A stretch of DNA of 64,000 nucleotides from contig NZ_CP029210.1 of assembly GCF_003100395.1 (NCBI RefSeq), positions 3,038,001 through 3,102,000 on the forward strand. The letters are read 5' to 3'. This stretch comes from Aquabacterium olei (GTDB taxonomy: Bacteria; Pseudomonadota; Gammaproteobacteria; Burkholderiales; Burkholderiaceae_C). Position numbers and translations under genes: made by a program. The notes beneath the pieces were generated by a model, which was not told where the DNA came from, did not search any database, and saw only the letters and a program-made list of their open reading frames with translations. The first letter of the stretch is position 1; each line of letters begins with the position of its first letter. Positions 44,501 to 52,250 of the stretch are shown piece after piece.

Positions 44501-47301
44501 GGCAGCGTGCTGTCGGGGGTCGACGCCGCGCGAACATCGCGCGAGCGGGTCAGGTCGTACAGCGTGAACCGCCGGTTCAGGCGCGCGCCGCCATCGCGGA
44601 TCAGGGGCGCGTAGGTGACGGTGGCGGTGCCGCCGCCGGTGCGCGGCAGCATGACGTCGAACGGGATGCTCACGTAAATGCCCTTGTCGAAGGAACCCTC
44701 ACCGAACTGTGCCGCAGAGACATCCGTCTTCGTGGCGTACGCCCCGAATCTGACGCCGTTCGCAAAGACGCGCGAAGCGTCCACGGTCATGCCCACGTCG
44801 CCCGCGAGGTAACGGCCCGCACTGAGGCGCAGCAGGACGTCTTCGAAGCCCGTATCCCAGTACAGCGTGGTGTGGCCTGTCGTCACTTTGTAGTCACGCA
44901 GGCCGAGGCCCTGGCTGAACTCGCGCTGCTGCACGCGGTTCACGTCGACGCCCACGGCCCAGCGGCTGCCAAGGGGCCTGTACAGGTACTCTGCACCGGC
45001 GCCCGCGTACATGGATTCGAGCAGGCCGCCATAGGCCAGGTAGAAGTGGTTCTGCCCGGCCTCGCCAAAATGCGTGACTTGCGCCACCGGCACGGTCACA
45101 CGCCGGTCGGTCTGGTACTCGCGGATGAAGGTGCGCACGCGGGGCAGGTTGCTGGGCGCCGTGTAATCAAACTTGTCGTAGTTGTCGAGCAGGCGCAGCT
45201 GGAGCACGCCGGTGGCCCACAGGTCGTCGCGCAGGCGGTACTCGCCTTGGGCCACCGCGCCCAGGCTGAACAGCAGGCCGTCCGGGCCCCCCAGACTCTG
45301 GGCGTAGCTCAGACCCAGCCCCGCACGCCCGCGCTGCCCCAGGCCCGCCGCATCGCGGTCGTACAGGTTGCCGGGCTGCCGCGCGGCGTCGCCCGCGGCC
45401 ACAGGCCGGGTCACGCGGTCTGTCTGGCGCTCGGAAGGCCGCAGAAACTCGGTTCGTTCACGCGCCCACTGGGCACGGTCCACCGCCACCTCGGCCACGG
45501 GTACACCGCGCTCTTCCAGCGCGACACCGATGGTCTGCACCGTTGCGGGTGCGTCGCGGTGGGCCACAGCCACCACCTTGTCGACCAACGGGCGCTGGGC
45601 GCCGCGGTCCGCGCCGTCCAGCACCAAGGTCCAGCGCACATCGTCGGCGTGCACGCGCTTGACCGCAGCACCCGCCTGGCGCTCCAGCTCGGCCACTGTG
45701 TCGCTCACGGAATGAGCCTGTCCCGATGCGACACCCACAGGCCGAACCGGCACGCGAGGCGGATCCAGGAACTTGATCATGTCGAGCCTGTTCATGCGCT
45801 CGTGCAGCGAGAAGCCGAACATGATCTGGTTGCCGCGTTCGAAACCCACCGTGAGATCAAGCCAGGAGCGGGCCCGGTACACCACGCCCACGTTCCACGG
45901 CGAGGCAGCCTGGATGTTGCCGCGGTCGGTAGGGCTGCGGTAATCGTTGCCGTCGTACTCCAGCTTCAGCAACCACGACGGGTGGCTGGGCAGTTGGTAC
46001 TGCACGCCGCCGAAGAGTGCCGTGCGGCCACGGAAGTAGCTCTTGCTGTTGAGGGTGCCCCCCGATTCGGAGCGGATCGCGGGACGCTCGTCGAACTTCG
46101 ATGACACCAGGCCCAGCGGGTTGCGGAACTGGCCGCGGCTGCCCAGGTAGCCCCAGGCCATGCCCAGGCTGAGGTCAAGGTTGCCGAAGGCCTTGTTGGC
46201 CACGACGTATTCGCTGGCGAACAGGCCCGTGCCGATGAGGTCGCGCAGGCCGACGGCCACCTGGGGTCGCCAGGCGGCTTCGCGCCAAAGGCGCAGTTTC
46301 ACGTCGGCGCTCTTGTCGACATATGAACGATCGCCAGATAGGTCCTCTGCGCCATAAAGCCGGTCGGAAGCGCTCACATAGCCGAACGAAACCGACAGCC
46401 AGTCGAACGGCTGCAGGCGCGCCTTCAGATGCGCATACGGCAACACGCGGCCGAACATCAGGCCGGCCGTGCCCGCAGGCTCCATTCTGGCCGTGGGCGT
46501 CTGCAACAGGCCCACCGTACCCCAGTCGTTCACGCTGGTCGGCAAGGGGGCATCCGGCAAGCCGGGCTCGGCGGCGATGCGGCGGTCACGCAGCGTCCAG
46601 GGGTAGGCCGGGTCAGCGGGGCCCTGCGTCGCGAGGAACTGCGCCAATCGGCTGGACACAGCAGGCGGAATGGCACCATCGGGCGGCGGCGCCCACAACC
46701 AGCCCCCCGGCGCCAACACAGGCTGCGCGGCGTGCCGGTCCAGTGCATCGGCGGTCACGACCTGTCCGTCGGGCTGAATCAGCCACGAGAGCGAGGGGGC
46801 CACGGACGGGTCGCAGGCACGCACGTAGGCCAGCCAGGTGGCCGAGGGCTGGTGCGACACGCGGCACACGTGGCCTGTGGGGAGCAGCACCGCCACGTCA
46901 CCGGTGCGCGCATGGCGCACCAGGGTGTCACCCTCGCGCAGGATCGGATCGGCCGCAGGATTGGTCTGCAGCCAGCGCCCGTCCACCAAGGGCAGGGCCA
47001 CTCGCCCTGTCACTGGCAGCGAACGGACAAAACCGGCCAGCGCAGAATGGGAGGCCCCCAGGGCCTCGGCCAGCTCGCGCTGAAGCACAGCCTGCCCCCC
47101 GCGTTCAGAGGCCGCATGCCACGCCCAAGAGGCAGTGTCCCCCGGGCGCTGCAACGAAGGATGGCGCTCGAACCAGGCACTGAGACGCTCAGTCTGCGAA
47201 ATCGCATGCGTCTGCGCAGGGTCCGCGCAGGCGGCCCAGGAGACTCCCAGCAGGCCGGCCAACAGGATGTGCGCCCGCCGCGCAGCAAAAACAAGCTTCA
47301 T
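44497..47301 (-). CDS. yjbH: YjbH/GfcD-family outer membrane protein for exopolysaccharide
   Basis: A 934-residue secreted protein with a signal peptide (MKLVFAARRAHILLAGLLGV, cleavage near CADPA). Residues about 50-250 form a capsule-biosynthesis-GfcC-like domain; the rest is beta-barrel-rich with the YjbH pattern SVNDWGTVGLLQTPTARMEPAG, GYVSASDRLYGAEDL, LDLTVGFERGNQIMFGFSL and a second half with GGLLESMYAGAGAEYLYRPLGSRWAVGVDVN. YjbH/GfcD are outer-membrane parts of exopolysaccharide or group 4 capsule systems. Start 47301 overlaps the YjbF-like stop; 934 residues is longer than E. coli YjbH (about 700) because a GfcC-like part seems fused at the N terminus, which would explain the lack of a separate yjbG. 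Confidence 0.85.
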   Translation of the reverse strand: MKLVFAARRAHILLAGLLGVSWAACADPAQTHAISQTERLSAWFERHPSLQRPGDTASWAWHAASERGGQAVLQRELAEALGASHSALAGFVRSLPVTGRVALPLVDGRWLQTNPAADPILREGDTLVRHARTGDVAVLLPTGHVCRVSHQPSATWLAYVRACDPSVAPSLSWLIQPDGQVVTADALDRHAAQPVLAPGGWLWAPPPDGAIPPAVSSRLAQFLATQGPADPAYPWTLRDRRIAAEPGLPDAPLPTSVNDWGTVGLLQTPTARMEPAGTAGLMFGRVLPYAHLKARLQPFDWLSVSFGYVSASDRLYGAEDLSGDRSYVDKSADVKLRLWREAAWRPQVAVGLRDLIGTGLFASEYVVANKAFGNLDLSLGMAWGYLGSRGQFRNPLGLVSSKFDERPAIRSESGGTLNSKSYFRGRTALFGGVQYQLPSHPSWLLKLEYDGNDYRSPTDRGNIQAASPWNVGVVYRARSWLDLTVGFERGNQIMFGFSLHERMNRLDMIKFLDPPRVPVRPVGVASGQAHSVSDTVAELERQAGAAVKRVHADDVRWTLVLDGADRGAQRPLVDKVVAVAHRDAPATVQTIGVALEERGVPVAEVAVDRAQWARERTEFLRPSERQTDRVTRPVAAGDAARQPGNLYDRDAAGLGQRGRAGLGLSYAQSLGGPDGLLFSLGAVAQGEYRLRDDLWATGVLQLRLLDNYDKFDYTAPSNLPRVRTFIREYQTDRRVTVPVAQVTHFGEAGQNHFYLAYGGLLESMYAGAGAEYLYRPLGSRWAVGVDVNRVQQREFSQGLGLRDYKVTTGHTTLYWDTGFEDVLLRLSAGRYLAGDVGMTVDASRVFANGVRFGAYATKTDVSAAQFGEGSFDKGIYVSIPFDVMLPRTGGGTATVTYAPLIRDGGARLNRRFTLYDLTRSRDVRAASTPDSTLP

Positions 47302-47963
47302 GGTTGCGTGGGAGGCCAAGTCTGCCAGGTCAGGCAGAACGTGGGCGCGAGGCACTGCTCACCGTACACCACCTGCCCCGTGGAAGGCGACACGGCATAG
47401 CGTGCGGGCAACGCACGACGGTGTTGCTCATGCTCGGCAAACCAGCGCAATTGCTCGGGCGCCAGGCGCGATAAGGCGGTGTCTGCTGGTGCGGTCACGG
47501 GCTGCACCGTGAGGTCGTGCTGCAGGCCCCATTGGTAGCCCGGCGAGACGTCTAAAGTGCGCCTGAACGAGATTGGCTGGGTGATCTCAGCCCATTCGGG
47601 CGTGTGCGGAGCAAGCGCAACCTGGCGCCATTCCACCGGCGTGCCGACGAGCCCCACCAGGCGGCCCGCCTGCGTACGCATCACCTCACCGGCGCTGCTG
47701 TACCAGACGTGAACGGGCCGCCCAAGAGGATCGTGGTCAACATAGCCCAGCGCCACCACCGCAGGCACGCCGTTGACCGTGAGCCGCAAGTACGAAAAGC
47801 CGTCCGACAGGGGACGGCCATCGGGTGTTGTTCCCGTTGTCACCGCATAGCGCACGGTGGCCCACGTGGCAGCCTGGTCCGTTGAGCAGGCAAGCTGGCT
47901 CACGGAAGCCGCCAACGACAACAGCGCGACACACGACCGGGAGGCGAGAGGCTTCTCGGTCAT
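47298..47963 (-). CDS. yjbF: YjbF/GfcB-family lipoprotein
   Basis: A 221-residue lipoprotein: signal peptide with lipobox SQLAC (lipidated cysteine near residue 26), then a beta-rich domain with the YjbF pattern AVVALGYVDHDPLGRPVHVWYSSAGEV and GRLVGLVGTPVEW. Paralogous E. coli proteins YjbF and GfcB belong to exopolysaccharide/capsule operons and are anchored to the outer membrane. ATGA overlap with yjbH downstream; the small YjbE-like gene lies 11 bases upstream. Confidence 0.82.
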   Translation of the reverse strand: MTEKPLASRSCVALLSLAASVSQLACSTDQAATWATVRYAVTTGTTPDGRPLSDGFSYLRLTVNGVPAVVALGYVDHDPLGRPVHVWYSSAGEVMRTQAGRLVGLVGTPVEWRQVALAPHTPEWAEITQPISFRRTLDVSPGYQWGLQHDLTVQPVTAPADTALSRLAPEQLRWFAEHEQHRRALPARYAVSPSTGQVVYGEQCLAPTFCLTWQTWPPTQP

Positions 47964-47974
47964 GCGGGCAGGAC

Positions 47975-48250
47975 TTACTTCGTTGTGCCGGTGGTGCCCG
48001 AGCTGCCGCTGTTGTTCAGCGAAACGGCCGCGCCGACGATGGCCACGCCACCCACGATGGCAGCGCCGGTGGCGGCGGTGATGCCAGTGGTGGTGGTGGC
48101 CGCCGCAGCGGTGGTGGCACCGGTGGCGCCGGCGCCAGCGGCCGTGGCTGAGGTAGCGCCACCGCCAGCAGGAGCAGGAGCACTACCTTGAGCAACGGAA
48201 GCGAAGGCAACAGAGCCAAGAACCACCGAGACAATTGCTTTCTTCATCAT
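47975..48250 (-). CDS. YjbE/GfcA-like small secreted protein
   Basis: A 91-residue protein. The signal peptide MMKKAIVSVVLGSVAFASVA is followed by a low-complexity Ala/Gly/Thr/Ser region, one hydrophobic helix (AAIVGGVAIVGAAVSL) and a Ser/Gly/Thr tail. E. coli YjbE and GfcA have the same size, composition and operon position (first gene), which is the basis of the call; sequence similarity in such low-complexity proteins is not strong evidence. Two ATG codons (48250, 48247) are possible starts. Confidence 0.65.
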   Translation of the reverse strand: MMKKAIVSVVLGSVAFASVAQGSAPAPAGGGATSATAAGAGATGATTAAAATTTTGITAATGAAIVGGVAIVGAAVSLNNSGSSGTTGTTK

Positions 48251-48282
48251 CCACGTCCTGTTGAAGCTGTTGTTTGAACCAC

Positions 48283-48297
48283 GCGCGTGGCGTGCCA
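48283..48297 (-). promoter_or_regulatory. Possible sigma-54 promoter of the yjbE-yjbF-yjbH-helicase unit
   Basis: On the minus strand TGGCAC-N5-GCGC has the GG and GC pairs at RpoN spacing, though the -12 element is GCGC rather than TTGC. Transcription would start near 48271, about 20 bases before the yjbE-like ATG. It overlaps the palindrome CCACGCGCGTGG, so it could instead be a protein-binding site. Confidence 0.35.
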
Positions 48298-48547
48298 CCG
48301 TTCATCATGCACGTCATCAAGCGATCTTTCAAACGGTACCTGCAGGTCCATAGCGCCAGACTTTATGCGAGGGCCATAGAGCAACAGTCATTGCGCTGCC
48401 AACCCCGGGCACCGAGGACACGCTGACAAAGTTCACAGCCTGTTGAGGTACCCACAAGCACCGAAGAACAAAGTCGGTCGCTGCAGGGACCGATCGATAC
48501 AATGAAAAGTTGTTGTGACAACGGCAGACTCACGAATCGAGCACGGG

Positions 48548-49681
48548 ATGGTTCAGAACATTGGATGGGTATTTCTGTCAGTGAGCACGGTGGCCTTTCT
48601 CGCCTGTGCGCTCCTCGTGCTGACGCAGCGGTGGCACGGAAGGCTCTCGCTTGACAGAGACCTGGAGGGCGCGCAGAAGTTTCATAAAGTTCCCGTACCG
48701 CGGGTGGGAGGATTGGGCGTTGCGCTTGGGCTCGGTGCGGGCGTTCTCGTCGGGGTGATGATCCATTCACGGACCCATCCCACCGCCTTCAGCCTGCTCA
48801 TTTCAGCATTGCCAGTTTTTGCAGCAGGGATCATCGAAGACCTGACAAAGAACGTCTCGGCGCGACGGCGTCTTGTCGCCTCTTTTGTATCTGCGGGACT
48901 CGCTGCCTATGCCCTTGATGCTGAATTGGTGCGCATCGATGTTCCGCTCGCAGACGATCTCATCTCGCTGACCCCCGTGGGCTTCCTATTTACCTGCTTT
49001 GCCGTAGCGGGCATGACAAACGCGGTGAATATTATCGATGGGTTCAATGGTTTAGCGTCGGGCACCGTGGCACTAATGCTTGGGGGGCTGGCGGGAATCG
49101 CTTTGCACCTCGACGACATCGTCCTTATGAAACTGTGCTTGTGGGGAGTCGCGGCACTAATTGGCTTTATGCTCCTAAACTTCCCTTTCGGGAAAATCTT
49201 TATGGGAGACGGCGGCGCCTACCTCGCCGGCTTTTGGGTAGCTGAATGCGCCATCCTACTGCTGGCCCGCCATCCAGGCCTGTCCACTTGGGCGGTACTC
49301 CTGTGCGTGCTTTACCCTGTTTGGGAAACTTTGTTCTCCATTTGGCGCAAGAGTATCCATCGCAAAACGGGCGCCGGAAGACCGGACAGAGTTCATTTCC
49401 ATATGTTGGTCTACAGACGCATGGTGAGCCTGAAGTTGGGACGGTCTGCTCCCCAATGGCGCAAACACGCAATGACCAGTGCCTTAATTTGGTCTTTGCC
49501 AGCCACATGCTCCGTCGTGGCGAACATTGCGGCACGCTGCGCGGACGCCACACTAATTTCGATCTCCAGTCTGGCCATCTTCGGTTGGGTCTATGGATTT
49601 TGGTACCGCAAAATGACATTACATCCGAGTGGAATCGACGCGACATCTTCGATTTCAAATAGGCAAAGAACTGTAAGCTAA
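48548..49681 (+). CDS. MraY/WecA-family polyprenyl-phosphate sugar-1-phosphate transferase
   Basis: A 377-residue membrane enzyme of the glycosyltransferase 4 (MraY/WecA/TagO) family with about ten helices. The catalytic loops are visible: KFHKVPVPRVGGLGV, NAVNIIDGFNGLASG, KIFMGDGGAYLAGFW and HFHMLVYRR in place of the HIHHLLRR-type C-terminal loop. It should start repeat-unit synthesis on undecaprenyl phosphate at the cytoplasmic face. A GTG at 48515 would add 11 residues. G+C begins to drop in its second half. It is divergent from the YjbEFH unit across a 297-base gap. Confidence 0.9.
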   Translation: MVQNIGWVFLSVSTVAFLACALLVLTQRWHGRLSLDRDLEGAQKFHKVPVPRVGGLGVALGLGAGVLVGVMIHSRTHPTAFSLLISALPVFAAGIIEDLTKNVSARRRLVASFVSAGLAAYALDAELVRIDVPLADDLISLTPVGFLFTCFAVAGMTNAVNIIDGFNGLASGTVALMLGGLAGIALHLDDIVLMKLCLWGVAALIGFMLLNFPFGKIFMGDGGAYLAGFWVAECAILLLARHPGLSTWAVLLCVLYPVWETLFSIWRKSIHRKTGAGRPDRVHFHMLVYRRMVSLKLGRSAPQWRKHAMTSALIWSLPATCSVVANIAARCADATLISISSLAIFGWVYGFWYRKMTLHPSGIDATSSISNRQRTVS

Positions 49682-50039
49682 ACAACGGACAGCGCATAGC
49701 ACAACATGCCGGGCTTACCCCCATGAGCGGAGTGAACGTCGCATTAAAAACCAAGCTTTTCGCCTTCAATTCAGTGGCGCAGGCGGGAGCCGCTCACGCG
49801 CCAACACCTGAACAGACTGCACCGTAAAATCGCACTAGTAAAGGCGCAATAACCTCGCTTTGCACGGCCCCGGCACTTGGTTAAGCCACTCTGCCAAAGA
49901 AGAGGAATCAAATCCTTGCTAAGGATAGCGCTGGCACCAAAGCATTGCTCGCCGTTAAGGAGTCCGTGCCGAAGACTCCGCTGGCGACCCCGACAAGTCG
50001 ATCCAAGTCTTCTCCGGACAATCTTATAATGGATAGAAG
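49682..50039 (+). other. Gene-free gap upstream of the methyltransferase gene
   Basis: No credible gene is seen in these 358 bases; codon bias is absent in all frames. It is AT-richer than the chromosome. A TATAAT at 50025-50030 sits only 10 bases before the next ATG, which would give a leaderless message, and no matching -35 box is present. A TGGCAC (49932) with TTGC (49945) looks like sigma-54 but is spaced two bases too far. Confidence 0.6.
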
Positions 50040-50681
50040 ATGCAGACCAAAAGATATGCCCTCCTCATCAAACCCAAGTTTTGGAAACTTTTTCTGGCAG
50101 GCGCAAAACCAACCAAAATACTAGATCTTGGGATTGCAAATCGTTCTTACAACGAGACTAAGGCGCTCTTTCCTGGCGCGATATACCACGGCATCGACTT
50201 CGTTGACCATCGCATTCAAATGCATGATCAAGATCGATTCTTTCAACTCGACCTCGAAGCGAACGCAGATTTACTAGCCTCCTTAGACACGTACGACGCC
50301 ATCATAGCCAATCACGTGCTGGAACATCTGCAGAATGGAGATCGCGTTTTTGATCTATTGTGCAAAAGACTAAGGCCCGGGGGTTTTTTGTATGTAGAGT
50401 TTCCGTCAATAAAAACCGCATACAAGAAAAAAAATCGACTGAACTACCACTTTCACGATGACCCAACACACAAACGGTTTTATTCAATCACGGCGCTTGC
50501 AAACACCGCAATTGAGAATCAGTGTCGGGTACTAAGTTGCGGCCCGATTTCTACCCCCTTGAAAGACTTACTTGCGATCCCTAGAGGCATCGTGTCGACC
50601 TTAAACGGCAAAGGCTGGGGGGCAGCCACTTTGCATCTCGAAAGGAAGATAGACCATTTGTTTTTGCAGAAGCCCACTTGA
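50040..50681 (+). CDS. Class I SAM-dependent methyltransferase
   Basis: A 213-residue methyltransferase. Motif I is ILDLGIANRSYNE (27-39), lacking the usual GxGxG glycines; HGIDFVDHR, ANHVLEHL and RLRPGGFLYVEFPS follow as motifs II-VI of the Methyltransf_11/23 type. It may modify a sugar or act in chain-end capping in the polysaccharide locus. The gene is clearly AT-rich (many AAA, ATA and TTT codons) compared with chromosomal genes, indicating transfer from another source. It ends 50 bases before the nested IS region. Confidence 0.8.
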   Translation: MQTKRYALLIKPKFWKLFLAGAKPTKILDLGIANRSYNETKALFPGAIYHGIDFVDHRIQMHDQDRFFQLDLEANADLLASLDTYDAIIANHVLEHLQNGDRVFDLLCKRLRPGGFLYVEFPSIKTAYKKKNRLNYHFHDDPTHKRFYSITALANTAIENQCRVLSCGPISTPLKDLLAIPRGIVSTLNGKGWGAATLHLERKIDHLFLQKPT

Positions 50682-50754
50682 ATTAGCAGAAACTTGCTCA
50701 AATCACGATTCGAGAGACCAGCGTTATGTATTGACCCAGCGGTTTCTGCACAGG

Positions 50755-50836
50755 TCAGGCTGCTAAAGCATAAGCCTCAGCGGGGGTCTTCATGCCCAGC
50801 GCTTGGTGAGGGCGCCGGTGGTTGTAAAAGCCGATC
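50755..50836 (-). pseudogene. C-terminal remnant of IS3-family OrfB transposase (outer element)
   Basis: The reverse strand encodes the OrfB tail IGFYNHRRPHQALGMKTPAE and then AYALAA with a stop at 50755, the usual C terminus of an IS3-family integrase-type transposase. Everything before it is replaced by the inner element. Confidence 0.85.
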
Positions 50837-50899
50837 GTAAGCTCCCCCTCTGAGTAGACAAGCTGAAAATAGAGACTTCCGCATCTTCGAGGAAGAGCG

Positions 50900-51166
50900 A
50901 TGAGGAAGTCGAGATTCACAGAGAGCCAGATCCTGGCGATCCTGAGCGAGGGCGAGGCGGGCTTGGCCGTGGTGGAGGTCTGCCGCAAGCACGGCATCAG
51001 CTCGGCGACGTACTACCAATGGAAGAGCAAGTACGCGGGCATGTCGGCCAACGAGCTCAAGCGCGTCAAGGAGCTCGACGCGGAGAACGCGCGGCTCAAG
51101 CGCATGTACGCCGATCTGGCGCTGGAGAACGCTGCGATCAAGGACGTGCTGTCGCGAAAATTGTGA
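50900..51166 (+). CDS. IS3-family transposase OrfA (inner element)
   Basis: An 88-residue HTH_Tnp_1 protein: MRKSRFTESQILAILSEGE, a helix-turn-helix with VCRKHGISSATYYQWKSKY, then a leucine-zipper-like helix (LKRVKELDAENARLKRMYADL). It binds the IS ends and, fused to OrfB by frameshifting, makes the active transposase. Good ribosome-binding site GAGGAAGAG. Intact. Confidence 0.92.
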   Translation: MRKSRFTESQILAILSEGEAGLAVVEVCRKHGISSATYYQWKSKYAGMSANELKRVKELDAENARLKRMYADLALENAAIKDVLSRKL

Positions 51167-52020
51167 CGCCGATCGCCAGGCGGGCTGCGGTGCAGATCAT
51201 GGTCGACGAACATCATCTGTCCCGTGTGCGCGCCTGCCAGGCCGTGGGGCTCCCGCGGTCGGCGCTGTACAAGCCCACGACGGATCGGGCGGCCAAGGAT
51301 GCGCCGGTCATTGACGCGATCAACGTCATGCTGGAGAAGCGCCCGCGCTGGGGCTTTTGGAAGTGCTTCGACCGGCTTCGGCAAGACGGGCACGGCTGGA
51401 ACCACAAGCGGGTGTACCGCGTGTACTGCGCGATGCGGCTGAACCTCAAGCGCAAGGTTCGGCGCCGCGTGCTGACGCGCGAGCGCCAGCCGCTGCTGGC
51501 CAGCTCGGAGCTCAACCGCGTCTGGGCGCTGGACTTCATGCGCGACACGCTCTACGACGGCAGGCCGTTCCGGACGCTGAACGTGATCGACGAGGGCAAC
51601 CGGGAGGCGCTGCGCATCGAGTGCGGCACGTCGATCCCGTCGTCGCGCGTGGTTCGCGTGCTGGAGCAACTGGTGGAGATGTTCGGTCGGCCTGAGGCGA
51701 TCCGCCTGGATAACGGCCCCGAGCTGACCGTTGAGGCCTTCGTCGACTGGGCCGAGAAGAACGGTGTGAAGCTGCTGTTCATCCAGCCCGGCAAGCCCAA
51801 CCAGAACGCGTTCATCGAGCGCTTCAACCGCAGCTTCCGCCAGGAGGTGCTCGATGCTTGGCTGTTCAACGCAATCAGCGAGGTTCAGACCGCTGCCGAC
51901 GACTGGCTGACCGACTACAACGAATACCGGCCGCACGACTCCCTGGGCAACGTGCCGCCGGTGGTGTTCAAACCCAGGGTGTTCAACCAGGAAGTCTCTA
52001 CTTCTGGACTGTCTACTTGA
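51157..52020 (+). CDS. IS3-family transposase OrfB (inner element), made by -1 frameshift
   Basis: About 287 codons of an rve-type integrase catalytic domain. The DDE triad is visible: first Asp in VWALDFMRD, second in IRLDNGPEL, Glu in NAFIERFNRSFRQEV; the HTH_21 region precedes it (KRPRWGFWKCFDRLR). The frame joins orfA at the AAAA run 51157-51160, where ribosomes can slip back one base just before the orfA stop. The stop lies inside the right inverted repeat. Appears intact, so the element may still move. Confidence 0.9.
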   Translation, partial: KIVTPIARRAAVQIMVDEHHLSRVRACQAVGLPRSALYKPTTDRAAKDAPVIDAINVMLEKRPRWGFWKCFDRLRQDGHGWNHKRVYRVYCAMRLNLKRKVRRRVLTRERQPLLASSELNRVWALDFMRDTLYDGRPFRTLNVIDEGNREALRIECGTSIPSSRVVRVLEQLVEMFGRPEAIRLDNGPELTVEAFVDWAEKNGVKLLFIQPGKPNQNAFIERFNRSFRQEVLDAWLFNAISEVQTAADDWLTDYNEYRPHDSLGNVPPVVFKPRVFNQEVSTSGLST

Positions 52021-52033
52021 CAGGGGAGCTTAC

Positions 52034-52159
52034 GGGTTGAGATCGAAGGCCCCGGCTGGCCTCCGAGATCGTGGTCTTGCCCTGGATGATGTCCAGGACC
52101 AAGGCCGTCTTACGCTTGGCTGTCCAGCGCTTGATGTCGTCTTCCATCAGGGTGCTCAT
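52034..52159 (-). pseudogene. N-terminal remnant of IS3-family OrfA (outer element), frameshifted
   Basis: The reverse strand from ATG 52159 encodes MSTLMEDDIKRWTAKRKTAL and VLDIIQGKTTISEASR, typical of an IS3-family OrfA. The family continues FDL-x-P after ASR; here FDLNP is found one base out of frame because of an extra C in the run 52050-52053, and the reading ends in the inner element. Broken. Confidence 0.82.
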
Positions 52160-52250
52160 CGTCGTTTCCTTCAACGTTAACACCTGAGCAGGAATTCACT
52201 GGGTCAACACACGCAAGCCCGAGATGGCAACACTCTTGTATACGAGGCCC

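Larger units (their letters stand above)
50837..52033 (+). mobile_element. Complete IS3-family insertion sequence (inner element)
   Basis: About 1197 bases, the usual IS3-family size. The ends are imperfect inverted repeats of some 40 bases beginning GTAAGCTCCCC on both sides and sharing AGTAGACA and TAGAGACTTCC. Inside are orfA and orfB with an A4 slippery stretch for -1 frameshifting. No flanking 3-4 base duplication is seen (ATC left, GGG right), consistent with deletion of outer-element DNA at or after insertion. The exact tips are uncertain by a few bases. Confidence 0.85.
50731..52207 (-). mobile_element. Remnant of an IS3-family element interrupted by a second IS3 element
   Basis: The outer ends are inverted repeats: TTGACCCAG-x-G at 50731 and its complement ending at 52207, similar over about 25 bases. 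Inside the left end is the last part of an OrfB (about 27 residues), inside the right end the first part of an OrfA, both on the minus strand. Only about 106 and 174 bases of the element remain; some 1 kb of its centre is missing and a different IS3-family element (50837-52033) takes its place. No target duplication flanks the outer ends. Confidence 0.8.

Noticed and set aside
49932..49948. Sigma-54-like TGGCAC with TTGC
   Set aside because: Seven bases separate the two elements instead of five, which breaks the required GG-to-GC spacing.
50025..50030. TATAAT as a -10 box for the methyltransferase gene
   Set aside because: It lies 10 bases from the ATG and has no -35 box; it may be chance in AT-rich DNA.
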